This document shows positions 54,734-63,622 of a stretch of 64,000 nucleotides of DNA, in pieces. Below the pieces are notes generated by a model. The model was not told the origin of the DNA, did no database searches, and was given only the letters and a program-made list of their open reading frames with translations. The DNA is from Paenibacillus sp. CF384 (GTDB taxonomy: Bacteria > Bacillota > Bacilli > Paenibacillales > Paenibacillaceae): contig NZ_FNNV01000002.1 in NCBI RefSeq assembly GCF_900106745.1, positions 334,369-398,368 on the forward strand, written 5' to 3'. A program made the position numbers and the translations under genes. Position 1 is the first letter of the stretch. Each line of letters begins with the position of its first letter.

Positions 54734-54774
54734 AAAAAAAACTGCTCCGAAAGTCATCCTGACTCTCGGAACAG
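54732..54774 (-). terminator. Terminator for the mutarotase/isomerase operon
   Basis: Minus strand TGTTCCGAGAGTCA pairs with TGACTTTCGGAGCA around GGA, followed by nine T residues. It overlaps the mobB stop codon. Confidence 0.75.
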
Positions 54775-54777
54775 CCG

Positions 54778-54906
54778 CTCTTGCTCTTGCCCTTGCCCTT
54801 GCTCTTGCTCTTGCCCTTGCCCTTGCTCTTGCTCTTGCTCTTGCTCTTGCTCTTGCTCTTGCTCTTGCTCTTGCTCTTGCTCTTGCTCTTGCCCTCGCCC
54901 TCGCCC
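54778..54906. repeat. Hexanucleotide microsatellite (CTTGCT/CTTGCC)n
   Basis: About 21 six-base units, perfect over long stretches, in the 3' untranslated region between the mutarotase stop and its terminator. It would encode Lys-Ser, Gln-Glu or Leu-rich repeats, but no start, ribosome site or domain supports a gene. Confidence 0.9.
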
Positions 54907-54925
54907 TTTCCCGACAACTCCCGCT

Positions 54926-55246
54926 CTACCCTTCATCCCCTGAATAATGAAACACCTCAGCTATCTCCCGCACAATGTTCCCGTCCTCATGCTTGACCAA
55001 CAAATCCGCCATAAACTGCTGCCATCGAACGTTCGCCGGATGGGTGCTCAGCGTCTGCATCGCCTGCTCGAAATCTTCTACCTCCATATAGGCAAACAGC
55101 TTGCCGCCATCGATAAAAATACTATAAGTTCGAATGCCAACCTCTCCAAAAGCCTTCAGCAGCTCCGGATCGACGTTCCGATGCCGTTCTATATACGCCT
55201 CGCGATTGCGCTCATCGATTTGCAGAACAAAAGAAACTCGTTGCAT
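54926..55246 (-). CDS. rhaM: L-rhamnose mutarotase
   Basis: 106 residues, the full family length, behind GGGAGTGAG. RVSFVLQIDERNREAYIERH at the start holds the catalytic His; YSIFIDGGKLFAYMEVED and W-Q-Q-F-M follow, as in RhaM/RhaU. It interconverts alpha and beta L-rhamnose (or a related deoxy sugar). It follows the isomerase gene by 14 bases, so both act on the same sugar. Confidence 0.9.
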   Translation of the reverse strand: MQRVSFVLQIDERNREAYIERHRNVDPELLKAFGEVGIRTYSIFIDGGKLFAYMEVEDFEQAMQTLSTHPANVRWQQFMADLLVKHEDGNIVREIAEVFHYSGDEG

Positions 55247-55260
55247 CGTCGCTCACTCCC

Positions 55261-56775
55261 TTAATTGTTTTTGCACAATGTCACATGACGCAGCTGCAGC
55301 AGCTCCGATACTTTCTTGAACTGAGCCGCTTGATTCCCAACCGCAATGGCGCAATGATGTGTCGGCGCTTCGGCAAACCATTTCTCCATATACTCATCCG
55401 GATGAAGATCAAATTTCACATGCGTCTGAGTATTGCCGATTTGCATGATCTCCCCGTTTGTGGCCTGACCTTCGCTCGCAATCATCGCAAGCTTCCCGTC
55501 CCCGGTCTGAGTCACATTCAGCGTTGTAATGGAGCCCCGCTTCACTTTCGCTTCAACAGAAACCCCAGTCCCCTTCTTCCCATGGTACAAGCCCATCCCG
55601 CGCAATATCGGCTTCTCGCTGGCGATTGCAATATGGAACGGCCCATCATGTCCGAGCAAAATCGTTTCATCCTCATAATCGACCACGACAATTTCAGAGA
55701 AGCTTCCACCTGTCCCGAGAATGTCGCATATTTTCATTCCGACAGCCGTTTTCATATCCCCTTCGCCTGAGCATGGGATACCACGTGCGGTTAACAGGGA
55801 GTGACCCACAATAAAACCAGCCTGCAGCATCTCGTATTCATTCCCGTCTTGACCATGATAATAATAAGTGAGCGCATCCAGATCATAGGCACGTACCAGC
55901 TTCTCCTGCGCAACCGCCACCTTCGCGGACCATTCCAGCTGTTCCTGTGTCGGCTTCTTGGCAATCGGATCAGAAGGGGAGTCCCCGCTAATCTCGAACA
56001 TTTCCACCACTTCAACGAGCTTCGTTTCGATCTCTTCCTGCGTCACTTCCTTCACGAACCGGTCGAGATCGCACATCTCCAGCACTTCCACATGAAGCCC
56101 AAGCTGAGCTTGGAGCATCGCAAAATCGCTGTACATATCAAGCATCCCGCTGTACGTATTGCCGAGGAAACCAAATCTTGCATGGCGCAGTGTCCGAACA
56201 ACACCAGCCGCTTTAATCCATTCTTCAATTTCCCTCATTGCCCTTACAGCCTCTGGACGGTCAACGGTCACCTCATCCGTCAATGAAATCGCAGGCGTAT
56301 AATCGAGCCCCAGCAACCCATTAATAACGCGAAAACGGATGCCCGCACGATTAAATGCATTCGATATCTCAGGAACCGGACAAGCCACGCAGTGCGCCAG
56401 CCATTCACCTGTCGTCGACTTTGCATAATTGATTCGGGCGGTCGGCTGCAAATTCAACACAATTACAGGCTTGCTGCAGAACTGATGTACCGGCAGTACC
56501 GTCGAACTCGTAGAATAGGTAGCCACATGGCAGAAAACAAGATCAACGTTCTTCTCATTGAACCATTCTCCCGCCTGCCTCCCCTTGCCTTCCGAATCGA
56601 CTAGTCCGAAATTATAGATCTCGCCATACCGAGACATCTTGTTCTCCAAATGACTGCCATACTCCATGAGCCGCTCGCGAAGTCCGGGGAACTGCGGCCA
56701 GTAAGCTTCCAAACCAATCGAGTACAAGCCGATGCGAGGCTTCTTTGCCGGCTTGATAGGCGTGAGCAGAGACAA
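55261..56775 (-). CDS. L-fucose/L-arabinose isomerase-family protein
   Basis: 504 residues from TTG 56775, eight bases behind GGAGG. The three-domain isomerase fold is visible: KPRIGLYSIGLEAYWPQFPG, FCHVATYSTSSTVLPVHQ, and GHDGPFHIAIASEKP with the metal-site His. Glu residues in PCSGEGDMKTA and D-Y-E-D-E-T-I match metal ligands of the family. Next to rhaM it probably isomerises a deoxy-aldose such as L-rhamnose or L-fucose to the ketose; arabinose is possible. No kinase or aldolase gene is adjacent. Confidence 0.85.
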   Translation of the reverse strand: MSLLTPIKPAKKPRIGLYSIGLEAYWPQFPGLRERLMEYGSHLENKMSRYGEIYNFGLVDSEGKGRQAGEWFNEKNVDLVFCHVATYSTSSTVLPVHQFCSKPVIVLNLQPTARINYAKSTTGEWLAHCVACPVPEISNAFNRAGIRFRVINGLLGLDYTPAISLTDEVTVDRPEAVRAMREIEEWIKAAGVVRTLRHARFGFLGNTYSGMLDMYSDFAMLQAQLGLHVEVLEMCDLDRFVKEVTQEEIETKLVEVVEMFEISGDSPSDPIAKKPTQEQLEWSAKVAVAQEKLVRAYDLDALTYYYHGQDGNEYEMLQAGFIVGHSLLTARGIPCSGEGDMKTAVGMKICDILGTGGSFSEIVVVDYEDETILLGHDGPFHIAIASEKPILRGMGLYHGKKGTGVSVEAKVKRGSITTLNVTQTGDGKLAMIASEGQATNGEIMQIGNTQTHVKFDLHPDEYMEKWFAEAPTHHCAIAVGNQAAQFKKVSELLQLRHVTLCKNN

Positions 56776-56931
56776 TGTCGGTTCCTCCCCTATCTAAATA
56801 ATAGATTTATACCCTCATTGTAATCGCTATGATTCAAACTAACATCGCGCGATCTTGCTTCAAAATAACAGAATATTGCTATCTGCTCTGAAGCATCGGA
56901 TAATAAGGACAATCCCCTTTGAAGGAGGAAG

Positions 56932-57810
56932 TTGCATTTGCCACAATATACGGAGAATGCCTCGCATAGCTGGACTCCGGATTCCGTGCGTCTTATTACT
57001 TCGCCAAGCGTTGCAGCCCGTTCAGCGCTTATGTATGTGCAGGAAGCCGGCTATTTCTGGACGCATCCGCCTTATTTTACAGAACGTCAGCATCTGCCTT
57101 CCTATCTGCTTGTTTACACCGTCTCCGGAGAGGGACGACTCGAATATGGCGGGCAAACTTACAGCTTAACGGCCGACTCGCTATTCTTCATCGACTGCAT
57201 GGAACATCAGCATTATCGGACGGCCGAGCAGGATCATTGGGAGTTCGCCTGGGTTCATTTCTATGGCGGTGCCAGTAAACATTATTACGAGCTGTATGCC
57301 CAGCAAGGTGATCCCCGTCTGCAACTCCAACCGCAATCACCTCTACTCGATCACATCCAAGCCCTTATCCCTATTCACGAGAATAAAACCATCCATACAG
57401 AGCTTCTAGCCGCCAAGCTTCTGACTGAATTAGCAACCGAGCTGATTCTGTCCGCTCATGTCCGAAATTCCGATTCCGATACCATGCCGGCCTATATAGC
57501 CGATGCCGTACGGGAGATGGAGCGTCGCTACTCAGAACGACTTCGGATGGATCCCTTGGCAAGGTCACTAGCCGTGAGCAAATACCATTTCACCCGTGAG
57601 TTCAAGAAGCATATCGGGATGTCCCCTAATGACTACCTGATCTATCTCCGTATCGTGAAGGCCAAAGAGCTGCTCCAATATACCACGCAATCCATCGCAG
57701 CAATCGCCGATGAAATCGGCTTCGACAATGTCAGCCATTTTATCAATCTGTTCAAGGCACGCGAAGGTTTGACCCCCTTCGCCTTTCGCAAGAAGTGGAG
57801 ATCGTTATGA
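56932..57810 (+). CDS. AraC-family transcriptional regulator with cupin-like sensor domain
   Basis: About 292 residues; AGGAGG precedes TTG 56932 and TTG 56938, either of which could be used. The N-terminal cupin domain (YTVSGEGRLEYGGQTYSLTADSLFFID, in part) binds sugar in relatives; the C-terminal 100 residues hold two HTHs (RSLAVSKYHFTREFKKHIG; IADEIGFDNVSHFINLFK). It is divergent from the isomerase gene across 156 bases and likely activates it when the sugar is present. Confidence 0.92.
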   Translation: MHLPQYTENASHSWTPDSVRLITSPSVAARSALMYVQEAGYFWTHPPYFTERQHLPSYLLVYTVSGEGRLEYGGQTYSLTADSLFFIDCMEHQHYRTAEQDHWEFAWVHFYGGASKHYYELYAQQGDPRLQLQPQSPLLDHIQALIPIHENKTIHTELLAAKLLTELATELILSAHVRNSDSDTMPAYIADAVREMERRYSERLRMDPLARSLAVSKYHFTREFKKHIGMSPNDYLIYLRIVKAKELLQYTTQSIAAIADEIGFDNVSHFINLFKAREGLTPFAFRKKWRSL

Positions 57811-57832
57811 CATTCCATCATACCGCCAAGCC

Positions 57833-57870
57833 AAAAAAAGGCCGTTTCCTCAAATTCGGGAAACGGCCTT
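57833..57870. terminator. Bidirectional terminator between AraC and LiaR-like genes
   Basis: AAGGCCGTTTCC pairs with GGGAAACGGCCTT around an eight-base loop, with an A7 tract on one side serving the leftward gene. Confidence 0.85.
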
Positions 57871-57883
57871 CCATCTATACGTT

Positions 57884-58561
57884 CTACTCCGCCAAACCAT
57901 GCTTATGCGCATAAATTGCCGCCTGCGTCCGATCATCCACGCTAAGCTTTGCAAAAATATTCGTGACGTGGAACTTCACCGTCTTGATCCCGATGAACAG
58001 CTCCTCGGCGATCTCTTGGTTTGATAAGCCTTTCGACACGCATTTCAACACGTCCATCTCCCGGTCTGTCAGCTGATCATGAAGCGGACGTACCGCTTCT
58101 GCCTTAGGCTGACGGAATCGGTTCATCATCTTCGCAGCGACCTGGGATTCCAGCACGGATTGCCCTCTTGCTGCAGCGCGTATTGCATCTGCAATTTCAT
58201 TCGCACGGGAAGTTTTGAGCAAATAGCTGAACGCGCCTGCTTCGATGACCGGATACATTTTACCGTCATCCAAGTAGCTGGTGAGCACGATTACTTTGCA
58301 GTCTGGATAGAGCTCCAGGAGCTTGCGGGTCGTTTCGACGCCGTCCATGCCCTCCATAACCAAATCCATCAATACGACATCCGGCCGATACGCTTGCGCC
58401 AGGCGGATTCCTTCCATCCCGTTGCTTGCTTCCCCTACGACCTCAATGCCGTCCTCTGTATTCAGTACAGCCGCAAGTCCGATGCGAACCATCTCATGAT
58501 CGTCCACAAGCAATACTTTAATAGGTTGTTCGATGCTGTCCATTCGTTCGATCGCTTCCAT
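57884..58561 (-). CDS. liaR: LiaR/VraR-type NarL-family response regulator
   Basis: About 225 residues from ATG 58561, 11 bases behind GGAGGAGG; it overlaps the kinase gene by 44 bases. Receiver: VLLVDDHEMVR, phospho-Asp in DVVLMDLVMEG, T in VLTSYLD, Lys in YLLKTS. LuxR-type HTH: LTDREMDVLKCVSKGLSNQEIAEEL, in part. It should respond to cell-envelope stress through the kinase and activate the psp-like genes upstream in the cluster. Confidence 0.9.
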   Translation of the reverse strand: MEAIERMDSIEQPIKVLLVDDHEMVRIGLAAVLNTEDGIEVVGEASNGMEGIRLAQAYRPDVVLMDLVMEGMDGVETTRKLLELYPDCKVIVLTSYLDDGKMYPVIEAGAFSYLLKTSRANEIADAIRAAARGQSVLESQVAAKMMNRFRQPKAEAVRPLHDQLTDREMDVLKCVSKGLSNQEIAEELFIGIKTVKFHVTNIFAKLSVDDRTQAAIYAHKHGLAE

Positions 58562-59681
58562 TCGGTGATATTCCTCCTCCATCATGCCCAGCCGCAGGCA
58601 CCCATATGTCTATTAATACGCCATTTCCCGGTGAAGTTATTAATTTCAACGAGCCCCCGAGCACATTGACGCGTTCCTCCATCGTCAATAATCCATAGGA
58701 GGTCTGCTTCTTCTCCTCCAGGTTAAAGCCGGTTCCATCATCCTGCAGCGTCAACCGAACGTAAGCTCCCGCATGCTGCAGATAGATATTGAGGTGCTCT
58801 GCCTTGGAGTGACGCAGTGTATTGGATAGCGCCTCCTGCGCGATACGGAACAAATGGTCTTCCGCTTCCGTATCCAGCTTGATCGTCGGATCCGCCTCCA
58901 ACGTAATCACCATCGGCACCTTCTGTTTCAGCTCGTCTATTAAACTGTGCAGAGCTTGACCCAAGTTTTTACCGTCCAAATGAATCGGCCGCAAGTGAAG
59001 CAGCAAGGCACGCATTTCCGATTGCGCTACAGATGCCATCTCCTCGATGAGCTGCACTTGGCGTTTAGCACGCTCCCAGTCCTTCTCCATCGTCCGGCTG
59101 ACCGCTGTTGCCGTCATGGAGATGGCGAAGAGCTGCTGGCTTACCGCATCATGGAGCTCGCGTGCAAGACGCTGCCGCTCCTCAATGACAGCGGAGAACC
59201 GAACTTGCTCCGTCCAGGCTTCATCCTCTTCCGAGAAGGATTCAGGCGCCTGCGCCTGCCCTTCTTGGTCAGGCAATGTCACGCGTTGACGTTTGCGGCG
59301 CTGCTGCTCCGTGAGCCGTTTCATCGCCTCTCGTAGCTTCACGCTTTGCAAGTAACTGTACGCGGTAGCCAGCACCAGTGAGAGGGCAATGACCGTCAGT
59401 CCGATGAGCGCTGCTTTACTTTGCAGGGCAAACAGCTTCACATAACCGGTTCCTTGCAGAACCAGTACGATTAAGCCGAGAATAACGAGTATCCACAATA
59501 CAGTCTCTGCTGCATTCCTTCGCTTCTCCGTTTGCATGGATGAAGGCCGCCCTTCATTTCGATACACCGGAAACATGTTGTCTTGTGCTGCCGGTGCTGT
59601 CAACGACCTTGAAGACCGTTCCTTCTCAGCCTCCGATCTCGGCGAAGACGCTTCTTCCTTCACTGTGCGGTACCCCCTCAT
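58518..59681 (-). CDS. liaS: LiaS/VraS-type sensor histidine kinase
   Basis: Up to 387 residues. Two closely spaced membrane segments (about 60-80 and 87-110) with almost no external loop, as in intramembrane-sensing kinases. Phospho-His in RLARELHDAVSQQLF, ATPase N-box FRIAQEALSNTLRHS, G1 DDGTGFN and G2 YGLLTMEERV. The first 48 residues are hydrophilic, and a start at an inner ATG (MQTEKRR, about 59537) is possible. A LiaF-type inhibitor gene is not in the cluster. Confidence 0.9.
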   Translation of the reverse strand: MRGYRTVKEEASSPRSEAEKERSSRSLTAPAAQDNMFPVYRNEGRPSSMQTEKRRNAAETVLWILVILGLIVLVLQGTGYVKLFALQSKAALIGLTVIALSLVLATAYSYLQSVKLREAMKRLTEQQRRKRQRVTLPDQEGQAQAPESFSEEDEAWTEQVRFSAVIEERQRLARELHDAVSQQLFAISMTATAVSRTMEKDWERAKRQVQLIEEMASVAQSEMRALLLHLRPIHLDGKNLGQALHSLIDELKQKVPMVITLEADPTIKLDTEAEDHLFRIAQEALSNTLRHSKAEHLNIYLQHAGAYVRLTLQDDGTGFNLEEKKQTSYGLLTMEERVNVLGGSLKLITSPGNGVLIDIWVPAAGHDGGGISPNGSDRTNGQHRTTY

Positions 59682-59697
59682 CTATGTATAACCGCAG

Positions 59698-59747
59698 ACA
59701 AGCCAGTGGTCGATGCCTGAATAGCGCATCGACCATGTATGGCTTGT
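59698..59747 (-). other. Intercistronic hairpin between PspA-like and kinase genes
   Basis: Arms ACAAGCCA/TGGCTTGT and GGTCGATGC/GCATCGACC form a long stem with a small bulge. No T-tract follows, so an mRNA processing or stability element that lowers kinase expression relative to pspA is more likely than a terminator. Confidence 0.6.
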
Positions 59748-59788
59748 TTGTAGCTTTTGTCGTTTATTGGGAATGCTTTGGATCCGCC

Positions 59789-60478
59789 TTACTCGCCGGA
59801 AGGCGGGTTCAGCTTGCTCTTGAGCGCTTGCAGCTGCTCTTCGATTTGAAGCTGCTTAGCAGGGTCTACAGAGCCTGCAGCAGCCGCTGGTGCATTGTAA
59901 GTGCCGTATGGAACGCGCATGACATCTGCTTCAGCTTCCAATTGCATAATCTTCTCTTCCATCCGGCTAAAGCCGCGTGATGCGTGGCCGCTCTCGATGG
60001 AGTGTACAGCAGATACTTGCGCCATTTGTTTCTTCGCCTTCGCCATTTGGGCACGGGCAGCCAGCTCATTGCGTTTGTTGCGAAGCTGGTAGTATTCATC
60101 TTTCATGCTGTGCAGCTGTGTCATGAGATCATCCGCTTGCGTTTTCGCGCTTGCATGCATCTCCGTGTATTCCGCTGTTTTCTGATCGAAGAAGATTTTC
60201 TCCTCAAGCAGCTTGCGTGCCAATTCCTCTTGACCTGCACGAAGGGCAGTCTCTGCTTTCGCTTCACGGTCTACACCGCTGCGAACCGCTTCATCTAGAC
60301 GCTGCTTCATGCGGCGCTCGCTTGCCATTTGTTTCGCTACTGTAAGCTCAGCTGTATGGATCTCAGCCTCCATATCGCGTAAGTACTGATTGAGCATCAC
60401 AACCGGATCTTCCATTTTATCAAGCAGCTCATGCAGCGATGCCTTCGTCATATCTTTCATTCTTTTGAAAATACTCAT
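59789..60478 (-). CDS. PspA/IM30-family protein 1 (LiaH-like)
   Basis: About 229 residues from ATG 60478 behind AAGGGAGAG. Starts [24 protein letters not shown], in part [14 protein letters not shown], an amphipathic helix that binds membranes. The rest is a long coiled coil typical of ESCRT-III-like PspA proteins. Such proteins line and protect damaged cytoplasmic membrane. It lies downstream of PspC and the second PspA gene. Confidence 0.92.
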   Translation of the reverse strand: MSIFKRMKDMTKASLHELLDKMEDPVVMLNQYLRDMEAEIHTAELTVAKQMASERRMKQRLDEAVRSGVDREAKAETALRAGQEELARKLLEEKIFFDQKTAEYTEMHASAKTQADDLMTQLHSMKDEYYQLRNKRNELAARAQMAKAKKQMAQVSAVHSIESGHASRGFSRMEEKIMQLEAEADVMRVPYGTYNAPAAAAGSVDPAKQLQIEEQLQALKSKLNPPSGE

Positions 60479-60479
60479 G

Positions 60480-60950
60480 TTAAAACTCTCCCTTCTCATG
60501 TTTCGCTAATTTAGCACGAAGCTCTTCAATTTCTTTGCGCAATGCACGTTTCTCCAAATCTTCCATCATGGCATCTATATTAGAAGCCGACTGTGCCGGC
60601 GGCGACTGCCAATTCGCTCCGCCCGAGGTTGGTGGCTGAGGCGGGTTGTTGTACGAGCTTTTATAACCAAAACCTTGATCCTGTCCCGAGTAATGGTTGC
60701 CCTGCGGCCCGTTATTCCAATTGCTTCCGCCAGGATATCCACCCGGCCCATATCCGCCATAATGGTACGGATCTTTCGGAACAACTAATCCAGCCAGAAT
60801 ATAGACAAGAATTAATGCACCGCTTGTAAAGACGGTCACCACGATCAGAAGAATCCGCAGCAGCGTCGCATCAACATTCAGCATTTCGGCTAGACCGCCG
60901 CATAAGCCAAAGAGCTTCTTGTCGCGGCGCGAACGATACAGTTTCTTCAT
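60480..60950 (-). CDS. PspC-domain membrane protein
   Basis: 156 residues from ATG 60950. The N-terminal PspC domain has [20 protein letters not shown] and a membrane segment near residues 33-60 ending VVPKDP. A Gly/Tyr/Asn/Pro-rich middle is followed by a C-terminal coiled coil ([19 protein letters not shown]). The coiled coil could contact the PspA proteins encoded on both sides. Gene junctions overlap or nearly touch, so the three proteins are made together. Confidence 0.9.
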   Translation of the reverse strand: MKKLYRSRRDKKLFGLCGGLAEMLNVDATLLRILLIVVTVFTSGALILVYILAGLVVPKDPYHYGGYGPGGYPGGSNWNNGPQGNHYSGQDQGFGYKSSYNNPPQPPTSGGANWQSPPAQSASNIDAMMEDLEKRALRKEIEELRAKLAKHEKGEF

Positions 60951-61642
60951 TACGGCTTCCATCCTTCCTGTTGTAATTTGCGTTTCAATTGCTCCATCTC
61001 ACGTTCGATCACGTTCTGCAGCGTATGTCCCGCTTCGGTAATAAACTCTTGCCCTGCTTTGCGTAGATCACGCAAGCTGCGAGCTTCCAGCTCCATATCT
61101 GAGATTCGATCTTCCAGCTTGCGGAACATCCCGCTTGGCTGTTGTCCGGCCGAACCGTATGTGCTGCTGCCTGTATAACGCTCATTCATGCGCTGCTGTA
61201 AGCGAAGCGACTCCATCCGTGCGGCAAAATACTCGCGCTTCTCATACACGGTTTGATACTCGCTGCGCAGCTCGCGCAGCTGTTCTTCCAATTCTCTCGT
61301 ACCTTGCAGCGATTGATCATAGAGCTCACGATACTGCATCGCACGTTCCTCGCTGGACGCTTTCTCCATCAATGCGATGCGAGCAACTTGCTCCTCGCCG
61401 GCTTTCAGCGCGATAATGGCTTGCTGCTCCCGCTTTTCTTTCAACTGCTCGGCTTGCAGCCATTGCATTTTCAAATGATTATTATGACCGGCGCATTGCT
61501 GATAAAGCTTCTCTGCCCCGATAATCTCTTCTCTTGTCGACCAGAGAAACTGATCGATCAGCTTTACGGGATCTTCCGCTTTCTCAAGACGCTCATTCAG
61601 CGTCGCAACCGTCATATCCCGCACTCTCCGCATGATACTCAT
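60950..61642 (-). CDS. PspA/IM30-family protein 2
   Basis: 230 residues behind AAGGAGG. N-terminus SIMRRVRDMTVATLNERLEK resembles that of the first PspA protein; coiled coil throughout, with R/Q/E-rich helices. The two proteins share the fold but are clearly diverged, so they may form mixed polymers or respond to different stresses (inference). Confidence 0.9.
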   Translation of the reverse strand: MSIMRRVRDMTVATLNERLEKAEDPVKLIDQFLWSTREEIIGAEKLYQQCAGHNNHLKMQWLQAEQLKEKREQQAIIALKAGEEQVARIALMEKASSEERAMQYRELYDQSLQGTRELEEQLRELRSEYQTVYEKREYFAARMESLRLQQRMNERYTGSSTYGSAGQQPSGMFRKLEDRISDMELEARSLRDLRKAGQEFITEAGHTLQNVIEREMEQLKRKLQQEGWKP

Positions 61643-61694
61643 CGTTCTTGCCTCCTTCGTCCACTGCTATAAATTAATCGTTGTCGTTCATCCG

Positions 61695-61988
61695 TTAGAT
61701 ACTTTTTCTACGATTCTTGAATAAGGAGACGCCCCATACGATAAGTCCGACTGCGAGCAGCAGCGCGAACAACCCTGCTAATTTGCCAATCAGCATAATA
61801 GCTCCGACTACGATAAGAATACCGCCGATGATTTTGCTGTTATTACGAATACCTACCACGCCAAGACCGATCAAGATGAATGGCATGAGTAGACTGATAA
61901 TCCATCCAAGATTAATGCCGATAAACTTCATGACAATCAATGCACCAATCACGACTAGAATTGCACCTAATGCAGATTTTCCGTTCAT
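61695..61988 (-). CDS. LiaI/LiaF-N-like small membrane protein
   Basis: About 97 residues from ATG 61988; GTG 62000 is also in frame but sits on the ribosome site. Four short hydrophobic stretches (SALGAILVVIGALIVMKFIG, IISLLMPFILIGLGVVG, IIGGILIVVGAIMLIG, LFALLLAVGLIVWGVSLF) and a basic end. This matches the membrane part of LiaI/LiaF-like proteins, which anchor LiaH/PspA in Bacillus. First gene of the stress operon. Confidence 0.8.
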   Translation of the reverse strand: MNGKSALGAILVVIGALIVMKFIGINLGWIISLLMPFILIGLGVVGIRNNSKIIGGILIVVGAIMLIGKLAGLFALLLAVGLIVWGVSLFKNRRKSI

Positions 61989-62220
61989 TGTTTGTGTCAC
62001 CGCCTCTCATTGTTTAGATACTGTTACTTCTCTTTACGCCTTGCTTTGCTCTTGTGTTTCGTTTCTTGCTTATGTTCCTATTGTAGGTTGTTTGCAGACA
62101 TTCCAAAACGGACCCGCGACGGTTTTTGTTACTGGACCTCAGGCGGGGAACACGCCAACCTTAAGGCTGAAAGACCAACCAGACCCATTGTCCGATATTG
62201 TTATTACGCACATAAACAAC

Positions 62221-62252
62221 AAAAAACCTGTAAGATCATTGATCCTACAGGT
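62221..62252 (-). terminator. Terminator of the rRNA-tRNA operon
   Basis: AACCTGTA-GGATCA pairs with GATC-TTACAGGTT and is followed by TTTTTTG on the minus strand, 15 bases beyond the last tRNA. The 220 bases between it and liaI hold no gene. Confidence 0.85.
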
Positions 62253-62266
62253 TGTCTTATTCATGA

Positions 62267-62348
62267 TGGTGCCGGCGAGAGGACTCGAACCTCCACGGTT
62301 TCCCTCACGATTTTGAGTCGCGCGCGTCTGCCATTCCGCCACGCCGGC
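62267..62348 (-). tRNA. tRNA-Leu (CAA)
   Basis: Complete class II cloverleaf with long variable arm; anticodon loop CTCAAAA; CCA end encoded. Last gene of the cluster. Confidence 0.95.
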
Positions 62349-62355
62349 AAATTGA

Positions 62356-62432
62356 TGGCGCGCCCTAAGAGATTCGAACTCCTGACCTTTTGATTCGTAG
62401 TCAAACGCTCTATCCAGCTGAGCTAAGGGCGC
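62356..62432 (-). tRNA. tRNA-Arg (ACG)
   Basis: Cloverleaf with acceptor GCGCCCT, anticodon loop CTACGAA, CCA encoded. The A34 is expected to be edited to inosine. Confidence 0.95.
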
Positions 62433-62455
62433 AAAATATTAAGTTTGAAAAATTG

Positions 62456-62529
62456 TGGAGGCGCCACCCAGACTCGAACTGGGGGTAAAGCTTTTGCAGA
62501 GCTCTGCCTTACCACTTGGCTATGGCGCC
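62456..62529 (-). tRNA. tRNA-Cys (GCA)
   Basis: Acceptor GGCGCCA, anticodon loop CTGCAAA, discriminator T, CCA encoded. Confidence 0.95.
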
Positions 62530-62537
62530 ATAAAAGA

Positions 62538-62612
62538 TGGAGCGGAAGACGGGAATCGAACCCGCGACCCTCGCCTTGGCAAGGCGATGCTCTACCGCTG
62601 AGCCACTTCCGC
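62538..62612 (-). tRNA. tRNA-Gly (GCC)
   Basis: Acceptor GCGGAAG, anticodon loop TTGCCAA, CCA encoded. Confidence 0.95.
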
Positions 62613-62618
62613 GTAAAA

Positions 62619-62693
62619 TGGCTGGGGATCTAGGATTCGAACCTAGGGATGACGGAGTCAAAGTCCGTTGCCTTACCGCTTGGCTAATCCCCA
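62619..62693 (-). tRNA. tRNA-Gln (TTG)
   Basis: Acceptor TGGGGAT, anticodon loop TTTGACT, discriminator G, CCA encoded. Confidence 0.95.
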
Positions 62694-62720
62694 ACGCATA
62701 AGTATTCTTTGTAGTTGATA

Positions 62721-62797
62721 TGGGGCGACCGATGGGAATTGAACCCACGAATGCCGGATCCACAAACCGGTGCGTTAACCACTTCGCCACGATCGCC
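62721..62797 (-). tRNA. tRNA-His (GTG)
   Basis: Anticodon loop TTGTGGA; the extra 5' G pairing with discriminator C, the His identity element, is encoded; CCA encoded. Confidence 0.95.
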
Positions 62798-62812
62798 ATA
62801 CAACTAATTAAT

Positions 62813-62886
62813 TGGCAGGGGCAGCAGGAATTGAACCCACACCAACGGTTTTGGAGACCGTTGTTCTACCCTTAAACTATGCCCCT
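62813..62886 (-). tRNA. tRNA-Trp (CCA)
   Basis: Acceptor AGGGGCA, anticodon loop TCCAAAA, discriminator G, CCA encoded. Confidence 0.95.
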
Positions 62887-62898
62887 AAGATAAGAAAG

Positions 62899-62982
62899 TG
62901 GTGGAGGATGATGGATTCGAACCACCGAACCGTGAGGAAGAGATTTACAGTCTCCCGCGTTTGGCCACTTCGCTAATCCTCC
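62899..62982 (-). tRNA. tRNA-Tyr (GTA)
   Basis: Class II tRNA with long variable arm; acceptor GGAGGAT, anticodon loop TGTAAAT, CCA encoded. Confidence 0.95.
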
Positions 62983-62987
62983 AAAAA

Positions 62988-63063
<76 letters not shown>

Positions 63064-63076
63064 ATATGAACTTAAA

Positions 63077-63152
<76 letters not shown>

Positions 63153-63166
63153 GAACTTTGAAGAAA

Positions 63167-63243
63167 TGGCGGAGCCGACGGGATTCGAACCCGCGGTCTC
63201 CTGCGTGACAGGCAGGCATGTTGGGCCACTACACCACGGCTCC
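63167..63243 (-). tRNA. tRNA-Asp (GTC)
   Basis: Acceptor GGAGCCG, anticodon loop CTGTCAC, discriminator G, CCA encoded. Confidence 0.95.
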
Positions 63244-63281
63244 GCGTTATTAAATGCTCGGTATGTACTACCGAATTGTTT

Positions 63282-63358
63282 TGGTTGCGGGGGCAGGATT
63301 TGAACCTGCGGCCTTCGGGTTATGAGCCCGACGAGCTACCGAGCTGCTCCACCCCGCG
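63282..63358 (-). tRNA. Initiator tRNA-fMet (CAT)
   Basis: Unpaired C1-A72 at the acceptor end (CGCGGGG) and three G-C pairs below the anticodon loop CTCATAA mark it as the initiator; CCA encoded. Confidence 0.96.
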
Positions 63359-63388
63359 TCATTAAAAGGTACTTCTTATGAAGTTAAA

Positions 63389-63464
63389 TGGTGGAGGCTG
63401 ACGGGATCGAACCGCCGACCCTCTGCTTGTAAGGCAGATGCTCTCCCAGCTGAGCTAAGCCTCC
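63389..63464 (-). tRNA. tRNA-Val (TAC)
   Basis: Acceptor GGAGGCT, anticodon loop TTACAAG, CCA encoded. Confidence 0.95.
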
Positions 63465-63542
63465 GTGCTGAGCGACAAGTAATACTATAACTCATTTACT
63501 TGTGTCATTGCAAGTCTTTTTTTGAAGAATTTTTGTAGAAAA

Positions 63543-63617
63543 TGGTGACCCGTAGGGGACTCGAACCCCTGTTACCTCCGTGAAAGGGAGGTGTCTTAAC
63601 CACTTGACCAACGGGCC
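63543..63617 (-). tRNA. tRNA-Glu (TTC)
   Basis: Acceptor GGCCCGT, anticodon loop TTTCACG region with TTC, CCA encoded. A 78-base spacer separates it from tRNA-Val. Confidence 0.95.
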
Positions 63618-63622
63618 TAATC

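Noticed and set aside
54720..54936. Lys-Ser, Gln-Glu and Leu-rich open frames
   Set aside because: They are products of the hexanucleotide repeat and have no start signals or homology.
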